Of a stretch of 32,471 bases of DNA, positions 8,605-18,899 are shown in pieces (position 1 is the stretch's first letter; each line of letters opens with the position of its first letter). The DNA is taken from positions 1 to 32,471 of the forward strand of contig CAMCNQ010000005.1 of assembly GCA_945875955.1 (NCBI GenBank), in the 5' to 3' direction. The stretch is from Limnohabitans sp. Rim8. Its GTDB lineage: Bacteria; Pseudomonadota; Gammaproteobacteria; Burkholderiales; Burkholderiaceae_C. Made by a program: the position numbers and the translations under genes. The notes beneath the pieces were generated by a model. That model did not search any database, was not told the origin of the DNA, and saw only the letters and a program-made list of their open reading frames with translations.

Positions 8605-10702
8605 GTGGCTCTTTCTGCAGGCCTTGAGTGGTGGGTGGGGCCGACAACTGGGCATCTAAAACCACCTCCACCAAGCAGTCGTAAAACACCGGCGCACGGC
8701 CCAAGTCGGTCAGGTGTTGGCTGGTCAGCTGGTTGACGTTGGTGCCTTGCAGGCCCAGTTTGCGCCACCAAATGCCCAGGCCATTGACCACACCGGGGCG
8801 GGCGCGTTGGTTGAGCCTCGCCTTGCAGTGGTAAGTACCCCTGTCGTTGAAGACCTTGACCACGACACCATCGGCAATGCCACGAGCGGCGGCGTCTTGC
8901 GGATGCATCTCCAACACCGGTTCGGCCTCAATGTCGCGCAGGCTTTTGACGTTGACAAAGCTGGAGTTCAAAAAGTGGCGCGCCGGTGGCGAAATCATGG
9001 CCAAGGGGTAGCGCCCACCGGGTGTGGCCACCTCGTAATTGGGCAGGTGGTCGGGCAAGCCGTCCAGGCCTTGGTCGACCAGGCGTTGGCTGAAAAATTC
9101 ACAGCGCCCCGATGGCGTGGGAAAGCCCCCTTGCGCAAAGGGCGCATCGGGCAAGTTCAGGCTGACAAAACCCTTGGCCAGCAATTGGGCAAAGTCTTGT
9201 TCATCGCCAATGGCTTGGCGGCAAAGACTTTGGTCGTCTTCTGAAAAGCAGAGATCGTCAAACCCCATGCGCTGGGCCAAGCCCCTGAAAATGTCGGTGT
9301 TGGTGCGGGCCTGCCCCACCGGGGCAATCGCAGGCCGGTTGAGCAGCACATCGGTGTGGCCATAGCTGGTGTGGATGTCCCAATGCTCCAACTGGGTGGT
9401 GGCGGGCAAGATGAAGTCGGCGTAGTCGGCGGTATCGGTCTGAAAATGCTCCAGCACCACGGTGAACAGGTCCTCACGGGCAAAGCCCTGCACCACCTTG
9501 CCCGACTCTGGCGCGACGGCCACCGGGTTGCTGTTGTAGACGATCAGGGCTTGGACCTGGGGGCCAAACTTGGCCGAAGACGGGCGCAGCAAATCGTCTC
9601 CAATGGTGGTCATGTTGAGGGTGCGCGGGCGTCTGTCGCCCAGCAAGTCTGGGCGCTGCAAAGCGGCCCGGCGCACCGAAAAATGCCCCGAACTGCTGAG
9701 CAAAACGCCCCCGGCGCGGTGACGCCAAGCGCCGTTGAGCGCGGGCAGGCAGGCGATGGCGCGCACCGCGTTGCCGCCGCCGCGCACCCGCTGCATGCCG
9801 TAGTTCAGGCGAATCGACGCGGGCTGGGTGTTGGCCCAATCGCGCGCCAGTTGCACAATTTGCGCCACCGGCACGCCACACACCTGAGCCGCCCTTTCGG
9901 GGGGCCACTGCAAAGCCCGCTCGCGCAATGCCGGCCAGCCCAAGGTGTAGCGGTCGATGTAATCCTGGTCCAGCCAGCCATGCACGACCATTTCGTGCAT
10001 CAGTGCCAGCGCCAGCGCCGCGTCGGTGCCTGGACGCAAGGCGATGTGCTCATGGCATTTTTCGGCGGTTTCGGTTTTGCGCGGGTCAATGCACACCAGC
10101 TTGGCGCCTCGGCGCTTGGCCTCTTGCGCCAAGCGCCAAAAATGCAGGCTGGAGCCAATCGCGTTGCTGCCCCAAATCACAATGAGTTGGGATTCGGCAA
10201 AAAATTCGAGCTTCATGCCGACCTTGTTGCCCAGGGTCTGCACCAAGGCCTCGCCACCGGCCGAAGAACAAATGGTGCGGTCCAGCAGCGACGCGCCCAA
10301 TTGGTGGAAGAACCGCGCCGCTATCGATTCGCTTTGCACCAGCCCCATGGTGCCCGCATAGCTGTAGGGCAAGATGGCCTGCGGATAGCGCGCAGCAATG
10401 GCTTTGAGGCGCGTGGCAATCTCATCCAAGGCCGCGTCCCAGCTGACCGGCTCAAATTGGCCAGCGCCTTTGGGGCCCACCCGCCGCAAAGGCTGGGTCA
10501 AGCGCTCGGGGTGGTAGGTACGCTCGGTGTAGCGCGCGACCTTGGTGCACAGCACGCCATCGGTGGGCGGGTGCGCGGGATTGCCCTGGACCTTGACCGC
10601 CCGCCCATTTTCAACCGTGGTGACCAGGGCGCAGGTGTCTGGGCAATCGTGGGGGCAGGCCCCCAGAACGGTGGCGTTCAACGGTTCAAGGGTTTGGTTC
10701 AT
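8597..10702 (-). CDS. Molybdopterin oxidoreductase family protein
   Basis: CPHDCPDTCALVTTVENGRAVKVQGNPAHPPTDGVLCTKV...; 701 aa; C-terminal molydop-binding domain (LEMHPQDAAARGIADGVVVKVFNDRG). Confidence 0.93.
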   Translation of the reverse strand: MNQTLEPLNATVLGACPHDCPDTCALVTTVENGRAVKVQGNPAHPPTDGVLCTKVARYTERTYHPERLTQPLRRVGPKGAGQFEPVSWDAALDEIATRLKAIAARYPQAILPYSYAGTMGLVQSESIAARFFHQLGASLLDRTICSSAGGEALVQTLGNKVGMKLEFFAESQLIVIWGSNAIGSSLHFWRLAQEAKRRGAKLVCIDPRKTETAEKCHEHIALRPGTDAALALALMHEMVVHGWLDQDYIDRYTLGWPALRERALQWPPERAAQVCGVPVAQIVQLARDWANTQPASIRLNYGMQRVRGGGNAVRAIACLPALNGAWRHRAGGVLLSSSGHFSVRRAALQRPDLLGDRRPRTLNMTTIGDDLLRPSSAKFGPQVQALIVYNSNPVAVAPESGKVVQGFAREDLFTVVLEHFQTDTADYADFILPATTQLEHWDIHTSYGHTDVLLNRPAIAPVGQARTNTDIFRGLAQRMGFDDLCFSEDDQSLCRQAIGDEQDFAQLLAKGFVSLNLPDAPFAQGGFPTPSGRCEFFSQRLVDQGLDGLPDHLPNYEVATPGGRYPLAMISPPARHFLNSSFVNVKSLRDIEAEPVLEMHPQDAAARGIADGVVVKVFNDRGTYHCKARLNQRARPGVVNGLGIWWRKLGLQGTNVNQLTSQHLTDLGRAPVFYDCLVEVVLDAQLSAPPTTQGLQKEPHA

Positions 10703-10776
10703 GGTGGCGGGTCCGGGTCGTCAAGGTCTTGCTGGATTGTCCTATACCCCCTGCCCCGTTGGGGACCTGGGCCCAC

Positions 10777-11781
10777 TCAGCGCACGCGCTGACCCGCCAC
10801 GCACAGCCCCGAAACCGCCTCGCCCCGTTGCCAGCAGGGGCTGGCGGTACGGTCGTCGCGCTCAGGTATCCCGTCCATGCGCAGTTTCGCCACCCGGGTG
10901 TCCATTTGGCGCACGCCTTGTTTGTCGAGCACCAAGCGCAGGACCCAGCCTTTGCGTTGATTGTCGTTGTCGGTTTCCTTCATCACAAAGTTGCCCACGC
11001 TGTAAATCACGGGCTTGCCTTGGATGTATTCAATGTCTTGCGTCACATGGGGGTGGCCGCCAATCACGGCATCGGCCCCGGCCTCGACCATCAGGCGGGC
11101 CAGCTGACGTTGGCGCGCATTGGCCACCGGCTCGTTTTCCCAGCCCCAATGCATGATGGGGATCACCAAATCCGCCTGGTGCACTTGGCGCGCGCGGCGA
11201 ATGTCGTCAACCACCTGTTCGTCTTCGCTCCAGGCCACGCCCGGCGCGTCGTGGTCGGCTTCAAAACTGCGCGGCATGAACTCGTTGTAGCTCAGCAGAG
11301 CGATGCGCAAGCCATGGCGCTCCACCAGCCATGGGGCATGGGCCTGGGCCAAATTGTGCCCACCGCCCACGCTGGCCAACCCCGCCTGCTTGAGCAGGCC
11401 CAGCATTTGCGCAAAGGCCTCACGCCCAAAATCTCCAGAGTGGTTGTTGGCCAAGGCCATGGCGTCAAAGTGCTTCTTGAGCACGGGCAAGACGCGCGGG
11501 TGGGCTCGAAAGCTGAAGTTTTTAGACCCCGCTTGGCCGATGGTGGCCACCACGCATTCGAGGTTGGCCACCCGCACATCGGCAGCGGCCAACAGGTCGG
11601 CAAAATCGGCAAACGGGTCGCCGCCTTGAGCGATCAAGGCCCCGGCGTCATCGTCGAGCACGGTGTCCCCCACAAACACCAGACTGACGGGTTTTTCAAG
11701 CATGGGCATTGGCTGGGCCCAGGCCAAGCCCCCGGCACAAAAGACGAAAAAGGCCAACAAGGCCAGCAGCTGCTTTTTCAT
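10777..11781 (-). CDS. CapA family protein (poly-gamma-glutamate synthesis-like metallophosphatase)
   Basis: VSLVFVGDTVLDDDAG...ANNHSGDFG...VIGGHPHVTQDIEYIQGKPVIYSVGNFV. Confidence 0.9.
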   Translation of the reverse strand: MKKQLLALLAFFVFCAGGLAWAQPMPMLEKPVSLVFVGDTVLDDDAGALIAQGGDPFADFADLLAAADVRVANLECVVATIGQAGSKNFSFRAHPRVLPVLKKHFDAMALANNHSGDFGREAFAQMLGLLKQAGLASVGGGHNLAQAHAPWLVERHGLRIALLSYNEFMPRSFEADHDAPGVAWSEDEQVVDDIRRARQVHQADLVIPIMHWGWENEPVANARQRQLARLMVEAGADAVIGGHPHVTQDIEYIQGKPVIYSVGNFVMKETDNDNQRKGWVLRLVLDKQGVRQMDTRVAKLRMDGIPERDDRTASPCWQRGEAVSGLCVAGQRVR

Positions 11782-12224
11782 GGCGTCGCCCCCTCAAGGC
11801 TGCAGCTGTAAATCAACTCGCGCTCCAATGGCCCCGCATAAAGGTGGTGTTGCCCGGTAAGGGCCAGCGCTTGGGCCGCTTGGGGTACCGGGTAAGGCGG
11901 CAGGTATTTGGCTTGGTGGATCAGCAGGGGTTGGGGCGTGTCGTCCAGGTAAGCATAAAGCGAGATGCGCTCAATGCGCTTGGCATCGCCCACCATGACC
12001 GGCTTGAACCAAAACCGGCCACCGATGTCCACCGAGGGCACGCTGTAGGGCTCGCTCACAGGCCTGGCCAACACCGTTTGCGTGGCACCCGCATAAGTGA
12101 CCTGACAGGTCAAAAGCGGCGCAAGCGGATTTGCCACGGCAACACTGGCGAAAACCGCGACAACGGTGAGGCCCAAAGTGCTCAGAAATGCACGCGAGGG
12201 CCTGAAGCGGTTTAAAAGAGGCAT
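11778..12224 (-). CDS. Conserved hypothetical secreted protein
   Basis: MPLLNRFRPSRAFLSTLGLTVVAVFASVAVANPLAPLLTCQVTYAG...; 148 aa with signal peptide; overlaps CapA start. Start corrected from 13568. Confidence 0.6.
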   Translation of the reverse strand: MPLLNRFRPSRAFLSTLGLTVVAVFASVAVANPLAPLLTCQVTYAGATQTVLARPVSEPYSVPSVDIGGRFWFKPVMVGDAKRIERISLYAYLDDTPQPLLIHQAKYLPPYPVPQAAQALALTGQHHLYAGPLERELIYSCSLEGATP

Positions 12225-12341
12225 TTTGGGGCTCCCAATTCGTGGCCTGATTTTGCACCCGCGTCGCTGGTCCCAGCGCCACACCGGAACATTGCCAAAC
12301 TGGGGTTGGCAAGTTTTACCCAGTCCCGCTAGACTGTAGGC

Positions 12342-13553
12342 ATGAAAATCATCGACACCATCCTCACCGACGCGGCCAGCATCGCGGCCATTCGCAAAGA
12401 CATCCATGCCCACCCCGAGCTGTGCTTTCAAGAAGTGCGCACGGCCGATGTGGTGGCCAAGCAGTTGACCGACTGGGGCATTCCCATCCACCGGGGCATG
12501 GGCACCACGGGCGTGGTGGGCATCGTGCACGGGCGCGACGGCGGTGCTTGCGGCCGTGGCATTGGCCTGCGTGCCGACATCGACGCCCTGCCCATGCAAG
12601 AGTTCAACACCTTTGCCCACGCCAGCCAACACCAAGGCAAGATGCACGCCTGCGGCCACGATGGCCACACGGCCATGTTGTTGGCAGCGGCCAAACATTT
12701 CGCCAAACACCGCGACTTTGATGGCACGGTCTATTTGATTTTCCAACCGGCCGAAGAAGGCGGTGGCGGTGCCCGTGAAATGATCAAGGACGGGCTGTTC
12801 ACCCAATTTCCCATGCAAGCGGTGTTTGGCATGCACAACTGGCCCGGTGCGCCAGTGGGCACTTTTGCCGTCAGCGCAGGGCCCGTGATGGCGTCGAGCA
12901 ACGAGTTCAAAATCGTCATCCGGGGCAAAGGCAGCCATGCCGCTTTGCCGCACAACGGCATCGACCCGGTGCCCATCGCTTGCCAATTGGTGCAGGGCTT
13001 TCAGACCATCATCACGCGCAACAAAAAACCGGTGGATGCGGGCGTGATTTCTGTGACCATGATCCATGCGGGTGAAGCCACCAACGTGGTGCCCGATTCC
13101 TGCGAATTGCAGGGCACGGTGCGCACCTTCAGCATCGAGGTGCTCGACCTGATCGAGTCGCGCATGCAGCAAGTGGCGCAATCGATCTGCGAGGCCTTCG
13201 GCGCGCAATGCGAATTTGAATTCCACCGCAACTACCCGCCCACCATCAACAGCGCCCCAGAGGCTGAATTCGCCCGCCAGATCATGGGCGGCATTGTGGG
13301 TGCCGACAATGTGTTTGATCAAGAACCCACCATGGGCGCGGAAGACTTCTCTTACATGCTGCAGGCCAAACCGGGCGCGTATGTGTTCATCAGCAACGGC
13401 GACGGCGCGCACCGCGAAATGGGCCACGGCGGCGGCCCCTGCACCTTGCACAACCCCAGCTACGATTTCAACGACGACCTGATTCCATTGGGCGGCACCT
13501 ATTGGGTGGAGTTGGCCACGCAATGGCTGGCCAAGCCGACACAAACCGCCTGA
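12342..13553 (+). CDS. M20 family metallopeptidase / amidohydrolase
   Basis: IRKDIHAHPELCFQEVRTADVVAKQL...MHACGHDGHTAMLLAAAKH...GAEDFSYMLQAKPGAYVFISNG. Confidence 0.95.
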   Translation: MKIIDTILTDAASIAAIRKDIHAHPELCFQEVRTADVVAKQLTDWGIPIHRGMGTTGVVGIVHGRDGGACGRGIGLRADIDALPMQEFNTFAHASQHQGKMHACGHDGHTAMLLAAAKHFAKHRDFDGTVYLIFQPAEEGGGGAREMIKDGLFTQFPMQAVFGMHNWPGAPVGTFAVSAGPVMASSNEFKIVIRGKGSHAALPHNGIDPVPIACQLVQGFQTIITRNKKPVDAGVISVTMIHAGEATNVVPDSCELQGTVRTFSIEVLDLIESRMQQVAQSICEAFGAQCEFEFHRNYPPTINSAPEAEFARQIMGGIVGADNVFDQEPTMGAEDFSYMLQAKPGAYVFISNGDGAHREMGHGGGPCTLHNPSYDFNDDLIPLGGTYWVELATQWLAKPTQTA

Positions 13554-13566
13554 AAGAGCCCCTTGC

Positions 13567-14655
13567 ATGTCCGATATTCAAAGTGGCTTTTCCAGCAGCT
13601 ATGCCCAGGCTCGAGAAAAATTCCTGAACGCGGTCCAAAACGTCGGCTTGGCGGTGGACTCTTACATCCATCCCCTGAAAGGCCGTGACGGCGAAGCCCT
13701 GGCCATGGACGTGGTTTTGGATGGCTCGCCCGACGCCCAGCGCCTGCTCATCGTCAGCAGCGCCTGCCATGGCGTCGAGGGCTATTGCGGCTCGGGTGTG
13801 CAAGTGCATGCTTTGTCCAACAGCGCTTGGCGTGCCGCCTGCAAGGCGCAAGGCTTGGCCGTGCTCTACATCCATGCCCTCAACCCGCACGGTTTTTCAC
13901 ATGTGCGGCGCGTGACCCATGAAAACGTGGACATCAACCGCAATTTCCAGGACTTCAACCAAGCCTTGCCGGACAACCCGGCTTACCGCGAAATCCAGCC
14001 CCTTTTGCTGCCCGACGTCTGGCCTCCCGATGCGGCCAACGCGCAAGCCACTGCGCAATACATCGCCGAGCGCGGCATGAAGGCCTTTCAAGCGGCCATC
14101 ACCAGGGGTCAACACGAATTTCCAGACGGTTTGTTTTTTGGTGGAAAGGCTCCTACTTGGAGCAACCTGACTTTGCGCCAAGTGCTGCAAAAATACGGCC
14201 AACAATGCCAGCATCTGGCTTGGATCGACCTGCACACCGGCTTGGGCCCCAGCGGCGTGGGCGAGCGCATTTTTGCCTGTGCCGATGACGCGGCCGCCTT
14301 CGCCCGTGCCAAGGCCTGGTGGGGTCAGGGCATCACCTCGATCTACGACGGCTCGTCCACCTCGGCATTCCTGACTGGCCTGATGTGGATGGCGGCATAC
14401 CAAGAATGCCCTCAGGCCCAATACACCGGCATAGCCATGGAGTACGGCACCCAGACGCAGGACAAGGTCATGCACGCCTTGCGCGGCGACCACTGGCTCC
14501 ACCTGCATCCCCAGGCGCCAGAAGCTTTGCGCCAGCGCATCAAGCAAGACCTGATGGACGCTTTTTACGTCGACACGGACGAGTGGCGTCGCCAGATCAT
14601 CGACCAGGCCATGCAGGCCATGCACCAAACCGCGACCGGTTTGGCCCCTGCATGA
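13567..14655 (+). CDS. M14 / DUF2817 family metallopeptidase
   Basis: SSACHGVEGYCGSGVQV...ALNPHGFSHVRRVTHENVDINRNFQDF...WIDLHTGLGPSGVGE. Confidence 0.88.
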   Translation: MSDIQSGFSSSYAQAREKFLNAVQNVGLAVDSYIHPLKGRDGEALAMDVVLDGSPDAQRLLIVSSACHGVEGYCGSGVQVHALSNSAWRAACKAQGLAVLYIHALNPHGFSHVRRVTHENVDINRNFQDFNQALPDNPAYREIQPLLLPDVWPPDAANAQATAQYIAERGMKAFQAAITRGQHEFPDGLFFGGKAPTWSNLTLRQVLQKYGQQCQHLAWIDLHTGLGPSGVGERIFACADDAAAFARAKAWWGQGITSIYDGSSTSAFLTGLMWMAAYQECPQAQYTGIAMEYGTQTQDKVMHALRGDHWLHLHPQAPEALRQRIKQDLMDAFYVDTDEWRRQIIDQAMQAMHQTATGLAPA

Positions 14656-15611
14656 GCACCCCCAAAATTCTCGTGCTGGGTGGCAGTGGTTTCATTGGCA
14701 GCCAAATTTGCGAACAACTGACCCGCTTGGGCTGGCACATCACCGTGCCCACCCGCCACGCTTTGAACGCCGCCCACGTGCAAAGTTTGCCAGGCCTCAC
14801 GGTCATCGAGGCCTCGGTGCACAACAGCACCGACCTGGCGCGGCTGATGCCCGGGCACGATGCGGTGGTCAATTTGGTGGCCGTGCTGCACGGCAACGAG
14901 GCGCGGTTTGAACACGTGCATGTCGAGTTGCCCGGCAAAATCGCCAGCGCCATGAAAAAAGCCGGGGTCCAACGCTTGGTGCATGTCAGTGCCTTGGGCG
15001 CCGACGCGCAAGGCCCCTCCCTGTACCAGCGCAGCAAATTCCAGGGTGAGACGGTTTTGCACAACGCCGACCTGGGCTTGACTGTCTTGCGCCCCAGCGT
15101 GGTTTTCGGTGCCGGTGACCATTTTTTAAACCTCTTTGCCGACCTGCAATCGGTGCTGCCCTTCATGCCCTTGGCTGGTTCCGACACCCGCTTTCAACCC
15201 GTCTGGGTGGGTGATGTGGCGCGGGCCGTGGTGGCTTGCCTGCAAAACCCGGACAGCGTCGGTCAAACCTATGAGCTGTGTGGCCCCGAGGTCTTGAGCT
15301 TGGGCCAGCTGGTCCACTTGGCTGGTCAATGGGCGGGGGTGAACCATGGCCAAGGCCGCCCTGTGATCGGCTTGCCCCACTGGGTGGGCTGGTTGCAGGC
15401 CTTGGCCATGGAGCTGGCCCCTGGCGAGCCGCTGATGAGCCGAGACAACCTGGCATCCATGCAAGTGGACAACGTGGCTACCGGCAAACGGCCAGGTTTG
15501 CAGGCCTTGGGCATTGACCCGGCGCCAGCGGCCGGGGTGGCGCCGGCTTACCTCGGCCGCCGCGGGCCGCGCAGCAAAATGGACATTTGGCGCGCACACG
15601 CGGGCCGCTGA
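14652..15611 (+). CDS. Complex I NDUFA9-like NAD(P)-binding epimerase/dehydratase
   Basis: MSTPKILVLGGSGFIGSQICEQLTRLGWHITVPTRH...RPSVVFGAGDHFLNLFADL. Start corrected to 14652 (ATGA overlap with the previous gene). Confidence 0.9.
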   Translation: MSTPKILVLGGSGFIGSQICEQLTRLGWHITVPTRHALNAAHVQSLPGLTVIEASVHNSTDLARLMPGHDAVVNLVAVLHGNEARFEHVHVELPGKIASAMKKAGVQRLVHVSALGADAQGPSLYQRSKFQGETVLHNADLGLTVLRPSVVFGAGDHFLNLFADLQSVLPFMPLAGSDTRFQPVWVGDVARAVVACLQNPDSVGQTYELCGPEVLSLGQLVHLAGQWAGVNHGQGRPVIGLPHWVGWLQALAMELAPGEPLMSRDNLASMQVDNVATGKRPGLQALGIDPAPAAGVAPAYLGRRGPRSKMDIWRAHAGR

Positions 15612-15668
15612 ACCTGTTTTGCCCGCTCCCTTCTCGCTAAGATGGAGGCCTGATCCACGGGAGAACAC

Positions 15669-16352
15669 ATGCTCAAGCTCTATATTGCCAATAAAAATTA
15701 CTCCTCTTGGTCTATGCGGCCATGGGTGATGCTGCGCCAAGCGGGCATTGATTTTGAAGAGGTCTATGTCCGTTTTGACAGCTTTGATGCCGGCTCACAG
15801 TTCAAGACCCGCATCCAATCGGTCAACCCGGTGGGCAAAGTGCCGGTGTTGCTGCATGACGCACTGGCGATTTGGGACACCTTGGCCATTGCCGAGTATG
15901 TGGCCGAGCAGTTTCCTGAAAAAAACCTCTGGCCTTCTGAGCGCACCGCACGCGCCAGAGCGCGCAGCGTTTGCGCCGAAATGCACAGCGGTTTTGGCGG
16001 TCTGCGCAGCGCTTGCCCCATGAACATCGAGGCCCATTTGCCCGACATCGGTGCACTGGCCTTGCGCGACAAGCCTGCGGTGCGCGCTGATTTGGCACGC
16101 ATTTGCAACCTCTGGAGCGATTTGTTGCAAGCGCACGGCGGCCCCCTGTTGTTTGGCGCTTTCAGCGTGGCCGACGCCTTCTTCGCGCCGGTGGTGATGC
16201 GCCTGAAAACCTATGCCCTGCCAGTGCCTGCCGAGGTGCAAGCCTATATGGACCGGGTGTGCGCCTTGCCTGGGGTGAAGGCCTGGGTCAGCGATGCGCT
16301 GGCGGAAAAAGACTTCGTCGACTTCGAAGAGCCTTTTCGCATCGCCCCTTGA
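15669..16352 (+). CDS. Glutathione S-transferase family protein
   Basis: MLKLYIANKNYSSWSMRPWVMLRQAGIDFEEV...NPVGKVPVLLHDALAIWDTLAIAEYVAEQFP. Confidence 0.92.
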   Translation: MLKLYIANKNYSSWSMRPWVMLRQAGIDFEEVYVRFDSFDAGSQFKTRIQSVNPVGKVPVLLHDALAIWDTLAIAEYVAEQFPEKNLWPSERTARARARSVCAEMHSGFGGLRSACPMNIEAHLPDIGALALRDKPAVRADLARICNLWSDLLQAHGGPLLFGAFSVADAFFAPVVMRLKTYALPVPAEVQAYMDRVCALPGVKAWVSDALAEKDFVDFEEPFRIAP

Positions 16353-16365
16353 AGGCCCAGCCAGC

Positions 16366-17655
16366 ATGAAAATCTTCGCCGTTGGCGGTGCCGTGCGCGA
16401 TGCCCTGCTGGGCCTGACCGTGCATGACCGCGACTGGGTGGTGGTGGGCAGCACACCCGAAGCCATGGCGGCGCTGAAATTCACCCCGGTGGGCAAAGAT
16501 TTCCCGGTGTTTTTGCACCCCCAAACCGCCGAAGAATATGCCCTGGCCCGCACCGAGCGCAAAACCGCTCGGGGCTACAAAGGCTTTGCGGTACAGGCCG
16601 ACCCCAGCGTCAGCTTGGAAGAAGACCTGGCTCGGCGCGACTTGACCATCAACGCCATGGCCCTGCCCGAGGCCATGGCCGCGGCCTTGGGTGACCCGGC
16701 ACAAACACCTGCGCATTGGCGTCACGAAGTCATTGACCCTTGGGGCGGCATGGCGGATTTGCAAGCCAAGCAGCTGCGCCATGTGACGCCCGCCTTTGCC
16801 GAAGACCCGGTGCGCATTTTGCGCGTGGCCCGCTTTGCGGCGCGCTTTACACAGTTTGAGGTCGCCCCCGACACCCTGGCCTTGATGCAAGCCATGGTTA
16901 AAGAGGGCGAGGTGGACCATCTGGTGCCCGAGCGGGTTTGGCAAGAGCTGGCCAAAGGCCTGATGAGCGAAAAACCGTCGCGCATGCTGCAGGTGCTGCG
17001 CGCTTGCGGGGCTTTACAGGTCTTGCTGCCCGAGCTGGACCGCCTATGGGGCGTGCCCCAACGCGCCGATTACCACCCCGAGGTGGACACCGGTGCCCAC
17101 ATGCTGCTGGTGATGGACATGTGCGCCCGCCTGAACGCCCCCTTGTCGGTGCGCGTGGCGTGTTTGCTGCACGACTTGGGCAAAGGCAGCACACCTGCCG
17201 ACGTGCTGCCGCGCCACACTGGCCATGAAGGCCGCAGCGTGAAACTCCTGCAAAAACTGTGCGCGCGCTTGCGCGTGCCCAGCGACTGCAAAGAACTGGC
17301 CGAGGTGGTGGCGAAAGAGCACGGCAACATCCACCGCAGCGCCGATTTGGGTGCCGAGGCCGTGATGCGCTTGCTCGAGCGCTGCGATGCCGTGCGCCAA
17401 CCCCAGCGTTTTGTTCGGGTGCTGCAAGCCTGCGAATGCGATGCGCGCGGCCGACTGGGGCTTGAAGACAAGCCCTATGCGCCAGCGGCCCGGCTGCTGC
17501 AAGCCATGCAAGCGGCGCTGTCTGTCCAAACAGCACCGATTGCCCAAGCAGCGACCCAGGCAGGTTTAATGGGCCCTCTGATTGGCGCGCAGATCACTCA
17601 AGCGCGGGTCCAAGCCATACGGGAGATCTGGCACGCAGCCGGTCCAGCACCATGA
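16366..17655 (+). CDS. cca: Multifunctional CCA tRNA nucleotidyltransferase
   Basis: MKIFAVGGAVRDALLGLTVHDRDWVVVGSTPEAM...RRDLTINAMAL...HD domain CLLHDLGKGSTP. Start corrected to 16366. Confidence 0.95.
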   Translation: MKIFAVGGAVRDALLGLTVHDRDWVVVGSTPEAMAALKFTPVGKDFPVFLHPQTAEEYALARTERKTARGYKGFAVQADPSVSLEEDLARRDLTINAMALPEAMAAALGDPAQTPAHWRHEVIDPWGGMADLQAKQLRHVTPAFAEDPVRILRVARFAARFTQFEVAPDTLALMQAMVKEGEVDHLVPERVWQELAKGLMSEKPSRMLQVLRACGALQVLLPELDRLWGVPQRADYHPEVDTGAHMLLVMDMCARLNAPLSVRVACLLHDLGKGSTPADVLPRHTGHEGRSVKLLQKLCARLRVPSDCKELAEVVAKEHGNIHRSADLGAEAVMRLLERCDAVRQPQRFVRVLQACECDARGRLGLEDKPYAPAARLLQAMQAALSVQTAPIAQAATQAGLMGPLIGAQITQARVQAIREIWHAAGPAP

Positions 17656-17783
17656 TTCCCGCGCAAAGGTGTAAGCCCTGGAATTCGGTCACCCCAGACT
17701 TGATCGGGTGTTCGTGCTGGTTCATAGAGGTCTATGAAAGCAGTTCGGTATGACAGGGCCAAATGGTCATACACCAGCCCATT

Positions 17784-18230
17784 TCACAGGTGAGAACGCG
17801 TCCAGTCGGCGATGTCTTGGGCGGTGCGAAAGGCCCCGGCCTGGCGGGCGACTTCTTTGCCCCCCACGAACAAGGCCAAGCTGGGGATGCTGCGGATGTT
17901 GAAGCGGGCCGCCAGCGCCTGCGCCTCTTCGGTGTTGAGTTTGGCCACCCGCACATGGGGTTCTAACAAAGCGGCGGCTTGCTCGTAGGCGGGTGCCATC
18001 ATGCGGCAGGGGCCACACCAAGGGGCCCAAAAATCCACCAGCACGGGCAAATGGCTGCGGCCAATGTGTTTGTCAAAACTGCTGGCGTCCAGCGCCAGCG
18101 GATGACCGTCAAAAAGGGCTTGATGGCACTGTCCACAATCGGGCGCTTGGCTCAGATCGGCCTCACGCACGCGGTTGGTGGTGTGGCAATGCGGACAAAC
18201 AATGTGCAAGGCTTGTGCAGAATCGGTCAT
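17784..18230 (-). CDS. trxC: Thioredoxin 2 (TrxC-type, N-terminal zinc motifs)
   Basis: IVCPHCHTTNRV...APDCGQCHQALFDG...FWAPWCGPCRMMAP. Confidence 0.95.
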   Translation of the reverse strand: MTDSAQALHIVCPHCHTTNRVREADLSQAPDCGQCHQALFDGHPLALDASSFDKHIGRSHLPVLVDFWAPWCGPCRMMAPAYEQAAALLEPHVRVAKLNTEEAQALAARFNIRSIPSLALFVGGKEVARQAGAFRTAQDIADWTRSHL

Positions 18231-18339
18231 GAAATCCCCTTTGTTTCAAAACCACTTGGGGGTCATTTTCTGCGAATCAAGGCCCTGCCTTATTCACCCC
18301 TGTCCACCAACAAAACGGGAGAAATAAGGGGGAAGTGAA

Positions 18340-18600
18340 TCAGCGCGCTGGTGGACGGCGAGGCGCCATCGGGGCACGCCCTGCCAGGTGACGGAAGCTG
18401 ATGCGGCCCTTGCTCAAATCATAGGGCGAGAGCTCAAGTGTCACGCGGTCACCGGCCAAAATGCGGATGTGGTTCTTGCGCATCTTGCCCGCGGAATAGG
18501 CGATCAATTGGTGACCGTTGTCCAGCGTCACCCGAAAGCGGGTATCGGGCAACACTTCGTTGACCACACCCATCAGTTCAATCAGTTCTTCTTTAGCCAT
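18340..18600 (-). CDS. infA: Translation initiation factor IF-1
   Basis: [70 protein letters not shown]. Confidence 0.95.
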   Translation of the reverse strand: MAKEELIELMGVVNEVLPDTRFRVTLDNGHQLIAYSAGKMRKNHIRILAGDRVTLELSPYDLSKGRISFRHLAGRAPMAPRRPPAR

Positions 18601-18614
18601 TTAAAACGTCTTTC

Positions 18615-18866
18615 TCAAAGCAGAATCGGTTTGCAAGTCTGGCGCTCCACCCACAAAACGCCTTCGTTGAGGGCATATTGGTTGGCGGCAGCAGGCGTTG
18701 CAAATTCAGGCACGAACCACATCACGCGGTCTGTACTGGCGCTTCCACGGCCACTGGCCACGGACACTTGCGCGCCATAAGCGCCATTGGGCAAAGCCCT
18801 GGAACTCGGTTGAATTCGGAATTTTCCCATGGAGATGGGTTGGTGTGAAAAGTATTGAAGGGTCAT
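18615..18866 (-). CDS. Hypothetical protein (start uncertain)
   Basis: ORF of 83 aa immediately upstream of infA on the same strand; alternative start at MGKFRIQPSS. Only ORF evidence. Confidence 0.4.
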   Translation of the reverse strand: MTLQYFSHQPISMGKFRIQPSSRALPNGAYGAQVSVASGRGSASTDRVMWFVPEFATPAAANQYALNEGVLWVERQTCKPILL

Positions 18867-18899
18867 TTATTTTAACGGAGGGGGTCGCACCGCTTGGCT

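Noticed and set aside
9356-10792. 478-aa plus-strand ORF opposite the molybdopterin oxidoreductase
   Set aside because: Antisense shadow; the minus frame is clearly the conserved enzyme.
12225-13568. Long N-terminal extension of minus ORF 11778..13568
   Set aside because: Overlaps the M20 peptidase entirely; true start is likely 12224 (MPLLNRF... signal peptide).
17656-17783. tRNA gene in the cca-trxC gap
   Set aside because: No cloverleaf, GGTTCRA T-arm or CCA-adjacent acceptor pairing could be built.
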